A stretch of DNA of 64,000 nt from Geomonas oryzae (GTDB taxonomy: Bacteria; Desulfobacterota; Desulfuromonadia; Geobacterales; Geobacteraceae), in contig NZ_RAHW01000002.1 of NCBI RefSeq assembly GCF_004117875.1, positions 62,001-126,000 of the forward strand. The letters run 5' to 3'. Each line of letters starts with the position of its first letter. The stretch's first letter is position 1. Of the stretch, positions 8,871 through 16,562 are shown in pieces. The position numbers and the translations under genes were made by a program. The notes below the pieces were generated by a model. The model did not search any database. It was not told where the DNA came from and worked only from the letters and a program-made list of their open reading frames with translations.

Positions 8871-10679
8871 TTAGTTGTCGGCGGCGTACATCCTGTCGAT
8901 GGCGTCCTTGTAACGTTCCGAAATCACGCGCCGCTTCAGCTTGAGGGTCGGGGTGAGTTCGCCCGCCTCCAGGGTGAAATCGCGCGGCAGCAGCACGAAG
9001 TTCTTGATCGTCTCGTAGTGGGCGAGTTCCTCGTTCACCGCCTCCACGCGCTGCCGGTACAACTCAAGCACCGGTTCGTGCACCACGAGGTCGCCGAGGT
9101 CGTTATAGGCGATCTTCTGTTCGCGCGCGAACTCGAGGAGCTTCTCCAGCGTCGGGACGAGAAGCGCGGTCAGGTAGGGCCTGCGGTCGCCGCAGACGTA
9201 TGCCTGGGAGATGTATTTGTCGCGTTTCAGGAGGTTCTCGATCGGCTGGGGGGCGACGTTCTTACCCCCTGCCGTGACGATCAGCTCCTTTTTCCGGTCC
9301 GTGACGAATACGAAGCGCCCCTCGATGCGGCCGATGTCGCCGGTTTTGAACCACCCGTCATGCAGCGCCTCCCGGGTCTCCGCCTCCTCCTTGTAGTACC
9401 CCATCATCACCTGCGGACCGCGGACGAGGATTTCTCCGTCCTCGGCCACGGCGATCTCGGTTCCCTCAAGCGGAGTGCCGACGCTGCCAAAGCGCATTTC
9501 CGAAAAGGTATTGGCGCAGACGACGGGACTCGTCTCGGTGAGCCCGTACCCCTCGAGGATCGGCACGCCGATGCTCCAGAAAAACTCGTTGATCGCGGGA
9601 TCGAGGGGGGCGCCGCCGCTGGAGCAGAACTTCAGGTTCTCCCCGAAACGAAGGCGCAGTTTGCTGAACACGATCCGGTCCGCGATGGCGTGCTTAAGGG
9701 CGAGCATGAGCGGGACCTTTTTATCCACGTACTGCGCCTGGACCCAGGCGCGGCCTATGGCGAGGACCGTCCTGAAGAGCTTTCTCTTGTAGAGCGAGAG
9801 CTGGTGCACGTGCTCGTAGATGCGCGAATGGATCTTCTCGAAAAGCCTCGGCACGCAGACCATGATACTCGGCTGTATCTCGAGCATGTTCTCCGCGATC
9901 TTCTCGATGCTGTCCGCAAAGGCGATCATCGCCCCCTTCGCGATGGGAAGATAGTAGCCGGTGGTCCTCTCGAGTACGTGGCTCAAGGGTAGAAAACTAA
10001 GAAACACCTCGCCGTCCCCCAAGACCGCGACCTTCTCCATGGTGGCAAAGACGTCGAAGAGGATGTTCCGGTGCGACAGCATGGCGCCCCTCGGAATCCC
10101 GGTCGTGCCCGAGGTGTAGATGATGGACGCGAGGCTTTCCGGCTCGATGGCATCCACGACCGCCTCCAGCTCGGCCCGCTCATGTTCGGTGATCGGGTCG
10201 TCGATCTCGGAGAGCTGGTAGAACGTGGTGAGCGGCAGTCCGGGCTCCCCGAGAAAACGCTCGAATGAGACGACGAGCTGCACCATGGGGATGGCGTCTT
10301 TCACCTTTAGAAGCTTCCGGTACTGCCATTTTCCGGAGATGAAAACGATGCGCGCATCGCCGTGATTCAGGGTGTGTGCGATCTGATCCGGCGTGTTGCT
10401 CGGATAAACGGGAACGGTGACGGCACCGGCACAAAGGATGCCCATGTCAGCGATGATCCAACCGACACGGTTTTCCGAGAGAATGGCAACCTTGTCGCCA
10501 GGCTTAATGCCGAGTTTGCGCAGGCCGCGCGCCACCATGAGGGCGCGGTTGTAGAACTGGGCGTAGCTCAGGGTGACCCAGTTTCCCTGCTTTCTGAACT
10601 TCACGGCAAGCCGGGCGTCCTGTTTGGTCGCCTGATGCCGCAGCAGGTCAGGTATGGATCGAAACGGCACCTTTTCCAC
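8871..10679 (-). CDS. Long-chain fatty acid-CoA ligase (AMP-forming)
   Basis: Activates free fatty acids to acyl-CoA through an acyl-adenylate, feeding the fad operon it heads. Signatures of the adenylating superfamily are YTSGTTGIPRGAM (phosphate loop), GYGLTETSPV, DGWFKTGDIG and the C-terminal KELIVTAGGKNVAP hinge. Size (602 aa) and sequence style match the long-chain FAA1-like group (AMP-dependent synthetase, COG1022 style) rather than classic E. coli FadD. I place the start at the GTG at 10679 because GAGGAG lies 6-7 bases upstream; an upstream TTG at 10736 falls inside the promoter and operator, so it is unlikely. Transcription should start at the promoter at 10742-10770. Confidence 0.92.
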   Translation of the reverse strand: MEKVPFRSIPDLLRHQATKQDARLAVKFRKQGNWVTLSYAQFYNRALMVARGLRKLGIKPGDKVAILSENRVGWIIADMGILCAGAVTVPVYPSNTPDQIAHTLNHGDARIVFISGKWQYRKLLKVKDAIPMVQLVVSFERFLGEPGLPLTTFYQLSEIDDPITEHERAELEAVVDAIEPESLASIIYTSGTTGIPRGAMLSHRNILFDVFATMEKVAVLGDGEVFLSFLPLSHVLERTTGYYLPIAKGAMIAFADSIEKIAENMLEIQPSIMVCVPRLFEKIHSRIYEHVHQLSLYKRKLFRTVLAIGRAWVQAQYVDKKVPLMLALKHAIADRIVFSKLRLRFGENLKFCSSGGAPLDPAINEFFWSIGVPILEGYGLTETSPVVCANTFSEMRFGSVGTPLEGTEIAVAEDGEILVRGPQVMMGYYKEEAETREALHDGWFKTGDIGRIEGRFVFVTDRKKELIVTAGGKNVAPQPIENLLKRDKYISQAYVCGDRRPYLTALLVPTLEKLLEFAREQKIAYNDLGDLVVHEPVLELYRQRVEAVNEELAHYETIKNFVLLPRDFTLEAGELTPTLKLKRRVISERYKDAIDRMYAADN

Positions 10680-10731
10680 GGCAGACTCCTCGGAGTAGGA
10701 AAAACATCTCCCATAGTTAAAAGATAATGGA

Positions 10732-10747
10732 TGCAATGCGCATTACA
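10732..10747. promoter_or_regulatory. Palindrome over the fad promoter -10 box, candidate FadR operator
   Basis: The core AATGCGCATT (10735-10744) is a perfect palindrome. Pairing resumes after one mismatch as TG/CA on each side, giving TGnAATGCGCATTnCA. It overlaps the -10 hexamer of the minus-strand promoter and the likely start point, the usual place for a repressor site. The sequence does not match the E. coli FadR consensus, so FadR binding is a hypothesis based on the regulator gene nearby. Confidence 0.5.
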
Positions 10748-10770
10748 AGCAGAAAGAGAGCCCGTGGCAA
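10742..10770 (-). promoter_or_regulatory. Sigma70-type promoter of the fad operon
   Basis: On the minus strand, TTGCCA (10770-10765) is separated by 17 bases from TGTAAT (10747-10742). The ligase GTG start lies about 63 bases downstream of the -10 box. Confidence 0.6.
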
Positions 10771-10790
10771 AAAAAGACAGTATCTGTTGT

Positions 10791-10810
10791 TGTCAGTGAC
10801 TTACGTGACA
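10791..10810. promoter_or_regulatory. TGTCA-N10-TGACA inverted repeat between divergent promoters
   Basis: An inverted repeat in the divergent spacer, upstream of both the fad promoter and the promoter at 10837. It could bind an activator or shared regulator. Only the symmetry supports this. Confidence 0.3.
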
Positions 10811-10836
10811 GTCGCAGCATTTTGGAGATGAAGGAT

Positions 10837-10865
10837 TTGACAAGTCAGCGGTAGATCAATACTAT
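10837..10865 (+). promoter_or_regulatory. Near-consensus sigma70 promoter for the SCP2-like gene
   Basis: TTGACA (10837-10842), a 17-base spacer, then TACTAT (10860-10865). It points at the gene starting at 10994 and leaves a leader of roughly 120 bases containing a short CCGCA/TGCGG hairpin. Confidence 0.7.
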
Positions 10866-10993
10866 CCGGCAATATGTATTGCCCCTCACTTAGGTTTTCT
10901 TCAGAAGGGATCCGAGCCGCAGATACAGTCGTTCAGCTTGCGGTAAGGCATTCGGCACTTTTAAAAAAAGCTTCAAAGCGCAAGGAGTTAACT

Positions 10994-11296
10994 ATGATAG
11001 AAACCATGATTTCGGAGATGGAGTCCGCATTCTGCAAAGGTATCTTCAGCAAGAAAACGACCTTCAGGTTTCGACTTGAAGATACCACCATCGTGATAAC
11101 CGTGGATGGGGATGGCTACCAGGTGGAAAGAGACGGTACGGCTGTTGCGGACTGCGACTGTGCTACCAGCGCCGAGATCTTCCGAAAGATCTGGTACGAA
11201 GGGTACCGGCCCGGAATCATGGATTTTCTTTCCGGTGCGATCGTATGCGACAACCCGCTGCTTTTGCCTCAGTTTCTACGCGCCTTCGGCAGATAG
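10994..11296 (+). CDS. SCP2-like (sterol carrier) small lipid-binding domain protein
   Basis: A 100-residue protein resembling the SCP2 sterol-carrier fold. The pattern is a beta-rich segment (FRFRLED, VITVDGDGYQVERDG), an ATSAEIFRKIWYEGYRP helix, then DFLSGAIVCDNPLLLPQFLRAF, which corresponds to the usual gki-v-Gd-xx-l-xx-ll ending of SCP2 domains. Such proteins bind fatty acyl-CoA or other lipids. The start at 10994 is set by AAGGAG with 8-base spacing; the frame is open further upstream without a good ribosome site. It is divergent from the fad operon and has its own strong promoter, so a role in fatty-acid handling is plausible but inferred. Family assignment is moderate. Confidence 0.65.
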   Translation: MIETMISEMESAFCKGIFSKKTTFRFRLEDTTIVITVDGDGYQVERDGTAVADCDCATSAEIFRKIWYEGYRPGIMDFLSGAIVCDNPLLLPQFLRAFGR

Positions 11297-11313
11297 CGGT
11301 TGCCTCCTGCACG

Positions 11314-13026
11314 TCATGGCGGAGCCGGTACGACCAGCCTCTCGAATTCGACCGCCGCAAGCGGCTTGCCGATCAGATCACCCTGCACCTCGTCGCAGCC
11401 CCTGCTCTCCATGAGCAACAGTTGCTCGGGGCTCTCGACGCCGACCGCACTTACCCGCAGCCTCATGCTGTGCGACATGCAGACCACCGCCGTCACCACA
11501 TCGAGCGCCTCCGGCTCGATGACGGTGTTGCTGATGAAACTACGGTCGATCTTCAGTTTCGCGACGGGAAGCCGTCTGATCCTCTGCAGCGACGATGCGC
11601 CGGTGCCGAAGTCGTCGACGGCAAACGCGACGCCTCGCTCGGTGAGCCGGTGCATGTTCTTTTGGCCGAGCGTCCCGCCGTCCATGATGGCGCGCTCGGG
11701 AACGTCCATCTCGAGGGACCAGGGGCTCAGCCCGTTATCAGAAAGTTCCCGCAACACCATCTCCGGCAGGTCGGGCTGCTGCAGTTCGCGGCCGGTGAGA
11801 TTCACGGTGAGTTTCAGGTCGAGCCCCAGCTCCTGCCATCTCCTTGCCTGTGCACAGGCACGACTTATCACCCAGGCACCGATCGGTATGATGGCGCCGG
11901 TCTCTTCGGCCACTGTTAAAAACTGTGCGGGCAGGAGCACGCCTTGCCGGGGGTGGCGCCAGCGTAAAAGCGCCTCGGCGCCGCAGATGCATCGACTTCC
12001 CAGGCTGTAAAGCGGCTGATACAAAAGCTCGAGTTCCCCGTTATGAGCCGCCACGCGCAGACTCCGCAGGAGGGTTTGACGGTTGGCAGTCCGCGCGTTG
12101 ATCTCGTCGTTGTAAAACTGGTAGCTGCTCCCGTCGCGCTGCTTCGCCGCATACATAGCCGCATCCGCTTTTTTCAGCAGCTCCTCGGTGCCGTCTCCGT
12201 CTTCCGGGTACATGCTGACGCCGACGCTGGTGGTCGCCTTCACCTCGACCCCCTCCAGCCGGAAGGGGGCTTCGAACACCCCCATGATCTTGTGCACGAC
12301 CAACCCCACGTCGTCGGTCTGGGACAGGTCCGGCATGAGGACGTTGAACTCGTCCCCGCCGATGCGCGCTACCGTGTCGGACTCGCGCACGCAACCTTTC
12401 AACCTGCGGGCGACCGATTGCAGGAGTTCATCTCCCGCGGCGTGCCCCAGGGTGTCGTTGATCTGCTTGAAGTGGTCCAGGTCCAGAAAGAGCACGGCGA
12501 GGCTCTTTTTGTTGCGGCGCGCCTGGGCAAGCTCCAGGGTGAGAAAGTCCATGAACAGCTTCCGGTTCGGCAGGTCGGTGAGCGTATCGTGCTGCGCCTG
12601 GTGCATCATGAGCTGTTCCATGCGCCTTAGCTTGATCTTCTCCCCTACCCTTTCCATGATGCGGAACAGTTCCGGGTAGTTCACCGGTTTGAGCAGGTAA
12701 TGGTCGATGCCGATCTCGATGGCGTTCAAGAGGTAGGACGTTTCGCTGTGTGCGGTGACGGCGACGATGGTGGCATCCCGGTCGATCTCCTTGATCTCGC
12801 GGGCCATCGCGATGCCGTTCATGCGGGGCATGTTGAGGTCGGTGATCACAACCTCCGGCTTGTATTCACGGTACATCTCGAGACCGGCGGCACCGTCGTC
12901 GGCCTGGTAGATCTTCGCCTCGGGGTAGTTCAGCGAGAGCATCCTCCCGAGCATCTCGCGCGCTTCGACCTCGTCCTCGACGAGCAGAAGCGCCGCTCCG
13001 CTGAAGAGCTTTCCGGCCCGGTCCAA
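11314..13026 (-). CDS. Response regulator with GGDEF and degenerate-looking EAL domains
   Basis: Domain order is receiver (residues ~12-130, phosphoacceptor in ITDLNMP), GGDEF (~150-310) and EAL (~325-560). The diguanylate cyclase motif GGDEF is intact in RIGGDEFNVLM. The EAL half keeps EALLRW, NLTGREL, DDFGTG and KIDRSF. However, the usual AEGVE is AVGVE (GTC codon confirmed on the minus strand), and the LEITES region reads LEMDVPERA. Net cyclic-di-GMP synthesis is therefore more likely than hydrolysis. The start is a TTG at 13026 with GAGGTG inside the end of the upstream kinase gene, two bases away, so translation is coupled. It is the last gene of the operon and probably the output of the kinases before it. 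Confidence 0.87.
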   Translation of the reverse strand: MDRAGKLFSGAALLLVEDEVEAREMLGRMLSLNYPEAKIYQADDGAAGLEMYREYKPEVVITDLNMPRMNGIAMAREIKEIDRDATIVAVTAHSETSYLLNAIEIGIDHYLLKPVNYPELFRIMERVGEKIKLRRMEQLMMHQAQHDTLTDLPNRKLFMDFLTLELAQARRNKKSLAVLFLDLDHFKQINDTLGHAAGDELLQSVARRLKGCVRESDTVARIGGDEFNVLMPDLSQTDDVGLVVHKIMGVFEAPFRLEGVEVKATTSVGVSMYPEDGDGTEELLKKADAAMYAAKQRDGSSYQFYNDEINARTANRQTLLRSLRVAAHNGELELLYQPLYSLGSRCICGAEALLRWRHPRQGVLLPAQFLTVAEETGAIIPIGAWVISRACAQARRWQELGLDLKLTVNLTGRELQQPDLPEMVLRELSDNGLSPWSLEMDVPERAIMDGGTLGQKNMHRLTERGVAFAVDDFGTGASSLQRIRRLPVAKLKIDRSFISNTVIEPEALDVVTAVVCMSHSMRLRVSAVGVESPEQLLLMESRGCDEVQGDLIGKPLAAVEFERLVVPAPP

Positions 13027-13028
13027 GG

Positions 13029-16000
13029 CTACACCTCGATACGGAAACGTGCGCCTTCGCCGGTGTTGGTCACCGTGAGCGCTCCGTTCATGTTCTTTTC
13101 CACGATGGTCTTGGACATGAAAAGCCCTATGCCGGTCCCCTTGTCCGGCCCTTTGGTGGTGAAGTACGGATCGAAGACCTTTTCGATGATCTCCCGGGGG
13201 ATCCCTCCCGCGTTGTCCTCGATGGTGATCACCGTCTTACCTTCCGCCGTATAGAGCCTCACTTCCACCCGAGGGTGCTCGACTTTTCGCTCCACCAGGG
13301 CATCCTTCGCGTTCATGAGGATATTTAGTAGCACCTGCGCGAACTCGTTCGGGATGCCGACCACCCTGGCGTCCGGATCGGCCTGCAGGTCGATCTCCAC
13401 CTTTGCCGCAGCGAAGGCCCCCTGGAGGATGGCCAAGGTCTGCTCCAGGACGTCCAGGGCACGGAACCGCTGCTTTTCCTTGTCGGGGCCGAAGAAGTTC
13501 CTGAAACCGTCGATGGTCTGGGACATGTAGTTGATCACCTTCATGGCGCGGGCCACGCTCGTGTCGAGGTAATCCTTGTTGAAGAGCCCCCGGTCGTAGT
13601 AAGTGGGGAGTTCCTGCACGATGAGCCCCAGGGTGTTCAGGGGCTGACGCCACTGGTGCGCGATGTTGGCGATCATCTCCCCCATGGCGGCAAGCCGCCC
13701 CTGCCTGATGAGAAGCTGTTCCTGCCGGCGCAATTCCTCCACCGCCCTTAGACGCTCGGTCATCTCCTCCCTGAGCGCCTCCTGGGACATGACGATATCC
13801 GATATGTTCATGCATGCGCCGACCAGCCTGAGCGGTTTGCCGTCTTCGGAATAGGAGACCCGCGCCCGCATGCTGAGCCAGCGCACCTTGCCGTCCAGAT
13901 ATCCGACGGTGCGGTACTCCGCGCTGTAGAGCCCGGCCCCTGCGGGAGTGCGTGCGTCATTCACGATCTGCTCAAGCCTCCCCCTGTCTTCCGGGTGGAC
14001 ACGCTGCAGCACCGTGGCCAGATCGGTTTGGGCATCCTTTGGGAGGCCGTAATGTTGCCGCGCGATCGCCGACCACTCCCCGGCGCCGGTGGCCAGGTCC
14101 ATGGAGAAGATGCCGAGACCGGTCGTCTCCACCGCGAGTTTCAGGGTCGCCTCGCTGTCCTTGAGCGCCTGTTCGGCCCGCTTGAGTTCCGTGAGATCCA
14201 CGGCGAAGCCGATCCCTTCGTCGTCGGTGTCAGCCATGCGCGCAAGGGCGGTGAGCGCCGCGACCCTCTGTCCGTTCTTTGACCGTACGAACACCTTCTC
14301 GTAAGTCTTGCTTATACCGCGGGAGATGATCTCGTCCATCGCGCACCTGTCTTTTGCGTAGTCCTCGGGGGCGGTGACATCGGCGAGATTCAGGTCGCCG
14401 CTTCGGCACTCCGTCCCGGTGTGGCCGATCAGGTCGCAGTAGGCGTCGTTGGCATCGGTGATCCTGCCGTCGCGGTTCCAGAAGAAGATGGCGATCAGGT
14501 TCGACTCGTAAAGCCAGCGGAATCTCGTCTCGCTGGAACGTAGCCGTTCCTGTACCCCCCTAAGTTCGTCTATGTCGGTGGCGGTACCGTACCATTTGAC
14601 CACCCCGCCCCGTTCGTCGCGTTCGGCCGTGGCCCGGCTTAGGTGCCAGCGATAGCTACCGTCGGCACCTAGAACGCGCTGTTCGTTCTGGTAAGTCTTC
14701 CCGGTGGCGATCGACTCGGCCCATAGCTCGGCCGTCCGCCGCCGGTCGTCCGGGTGTATGCAACACGCTATCAGTTCCGAAGGTGCCTCGCCGCTGTCCT
14801 GCAGGAAATCGGCGCCGATGCCTGTATAGCTGTGAAAGTGGGCGTTCAGGTAATCGATGGTGCCGTCGGGTTCCGCCGTCCAGACGATTTGGGGCATGGA
14901 GTCGGCGAGGTTGCGAAGCCTCCTCGTGGAACGCAGGAGCTCCTCCTCGGTCGCCTTGCGGCGGGTCACATCGAAGATGACACCTATGAAACGGCAGGAG
15001 CTTCCCACCGGCTCGCAGATGAAACGTCCGATCACGTTGACCCACACGGCATCACCGCTGTCAGCGCGGATGATCCGGTGCTCCGAGCTGAAGAGTTGGC
15101 CACGGCGACAGGCCTCATCAAGAGCCGAGCGGACCCGTTCCTTGTCCTCGGCGTGGATCAGGTCCTGCCACATGGAAAGCGAGGCGGGGGCGGGATCCTT
15201 CTCCGGCGCCGGGTATCCCATGAGGAGGAAGTGCCTGCGTGACCAGGTCCCATCTCCGGTAGCTACGTCGATGTCACAGGCCCCCATCTCGGCGGCATCA
15301 AGAGCAAGCTTCAGGCGCTCCTCGCTCTCGGCAAGCGCCTTGGCCGCCATCCGGCTTTCCGTAACATCGGTAAAAGTGGCAAGCCCGGAGATGATGCTGC
15401 CGGACATGTCGCGCAGCGGGGTCGCGTTGATGCTCACAAAACCGCGTGAGCCGTCCCCCCTGAGCACCTGGTACTCTTCACCGGGCACGGTCTCCCCCTT
15501 CGTTATGGCGCGGCTCAACGGTATTTCCTCTGCCGGGACATGGCGTCCGTCCAACCGGTACAGTTTCCAGCTGTCGAAATCGGAAACGGTGGTCGTCTCC
15601 TCCGGTTGAACGCGGAAGATGGCACGGATGATGTCGTTTTGGTACACGACCTTCCCGGAGGATGCCTCGGCCACCACCACGCCGACCGGAAGCTGCTCGA
15701 CTACCATCTCGAAGCGGTTCTGCTGGAAAGCAAGCTCGCGGAGCATGGCCTCGTGCTCGGCCTGGGCCGCCTTGCGCTCCGAGACGTCGCGTGCGATGGT
15801 CTGGACCGCAGGGCTTCCCCGGTACACGATGACGGTGGACGAGCCTTCCATGAACCGCTCCTCGCCGTCCAGGCGCCTGATGCGGAACTCGAGCAGCGGA
15901 ATTTCCTCACCGTCCTTCATCGCCCCGATCTTCTCGGCAATGGCCTCCCTGTCGTCATGGTGCATCAGTTCGTACAGCGAGTGACGGCGCAGGGTGTGGA

Positions 16001-16562
16001 GATCACGCGCGCCGAAGACGCCGAGCGCGGCGCAGTTCGCGTAGAGAAAGTCGCCGTCGCGGTGCACGAGCACCGGGTCCGGGGCCATCTCCACGAGATT
16101 ACGGTAGTAGCGCTCGCTTTCCCTCAAAAGGCGCTCCATCTGGACCCGCTCGGCGTCTTCGCGGGCGATGATGGAGATGCCGGTCAGATTTCCGCTGCTA
16201 TCGAGGATCGGGGAAAGGGTGAGGGACACGGGGACTTCGCGTCCCCCTTTGGCCAGGCGCACCGTCTGCAGGTTGCGGATGCGCTCGCCGCGCAGGATCT
16301 TCTCGGTGATCTCGCGCAGCTCGTCACGTCTGCTGTCCGGGACGAGGAAGGATATGTTGCGTCCGACCGCCTCTTCGGCGCTGTAGCCGTAGAGCGTTTC
16401 GGCGGCGTGGTTCCAACTGGTGATGACCCCATCACGGGTCTTGCTCAGTATCGCGTCATCGGAGGAATCGACAATGGCGGCAAGATGAGCCATGGCCTCT
16501 TCGTTACCTGCGGTCTGAATTGCGCCGGGTTTACCTGTCATGACGCCTCGCTGGGTGCTCAT
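13029..16562 (-). CDS. Soluble histidine kinase with about seven PAS domains
   Basis: A 1177-residue kinase with no membrane segment. Repeated PAS starts are visible near residues 27, 148, 280, 412, 548, 680 and 803, several followed by PAC endings such as DVSERKAA, DVTESRMAA and DVTRRKATEEE. The kinase core begins with GRLAAMGEMIANIAHQWRQPLN; the His in AHQWRQPL is the phosphoacceptor. The ATPase domain has LMNAKDAL, DNAGGI and GTGIGLFMS. The ATG overlaps the stop codon of the upstream kinase (ATGA), so the two proteins are translated together. At its 3' end it overlaps the Shine-Dalgarno of the GGDEF-EAL gene. The many PAS domains suggest integration of several redox or ligand cues. Confidence 0.92.
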   Translation of the reverse strand: MSTQRGVMTGKPGAIQTAGNEEAMAHLAAIVDSSDDAILSKTRDGVITSWNHAAETLYGYSAEEAVGRNISFLVPDSRRDELREITEKILRGERIRNLQTVRLAKGGREVPVSLTLSPILDSSGNLTGISIIAREDAERVQMERLLRESERYYRNLVEMAPDPVLVHRDGDFLYANCAALGVFGARDLHTLRRHSLYELMHHDDREAIAEKIGAMKDGEEIPLLEFRIRRLDGEERFMEGSSTVIVYRGSPAVQTIARDVSERKAAQAEHEAMLRELAFQQNRFEMVVEQLPVGVVVAEASSGKVVYQNDIIRAIFRVQPEETTTVSDFDSWKLYRLDGRHVPAEEIPLSRAITKGETVPGEEYQVLRGDGSRGFVSINATPLRDMSGSIISGLATFTDVTESRMAAKALAESEERLKLALDAAEMGACDIDVATGDGTWSRRHFLLMGYPAPEKDPAPASLSMWQDLIHAEDKERVRSALDEACRRGQLFSSEHRIIRADSGDAVWVNVIGRFICEPVGSSCRFIGVIFDVTRRKATEEELLRSTRRLRNLADSMPQIVWTAEPDGTIDYLNAHFHSYTGIGADFLQDSGEAPSELIACCIHPDDRRRTAELWAESIATGKTYQNEQRVLGADGSYRWHLSRATAERDERGGVVKWYGTATDIDELRGVQERLRSSETRFRWLYESNLIAIFFWNRDGRITDANDAYCDLIGHTGTECRSGDLNLADVTAPEDYAKDRCAMDEIISRGISKTYEKVFVRSKNGQRVAALTALARMADTDDEGIGFAVDLTELKRAEQALKDSEATLKLAVETTGLGIFSMDLATGAGEWSAIARQHYGLPKDAQTDLATVLQRVHPEDRGRLEQIVNDARTPAGAGLYSAEYRTVGYLDGKVRWLSMRARVSYSEDGKPLRLVGACMNISDIVMSQEALREEMTERLRAVEELRRQEQLLIRQGRLAAMGEMIANIAHQWRQPLNTLGLIVQELPTYYDRGLFNKDYLDTSVARAMKVINYMSQTIDGFRNFFGPDKEKQRFRALDVLEQTLAILQGAFAAAKVEIDLQADPDARVVGIPNEFAQVLLNILMNAKDALVERKVEHPRVEVRLYTAEGKTVITIEDNAGGIPREIIEKVFDPYFTTKGPDKGTGIGLFMSKTIVEKNMNGALTVTNTGEGARFRIEV

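Noticed and set aside
11140-11300. Possible terminator between the SCP2-like gene and the GGDEF-EAL gene
   Set aside because: Only 17 bases separate the two convergent stops and no stem with T tract was found.
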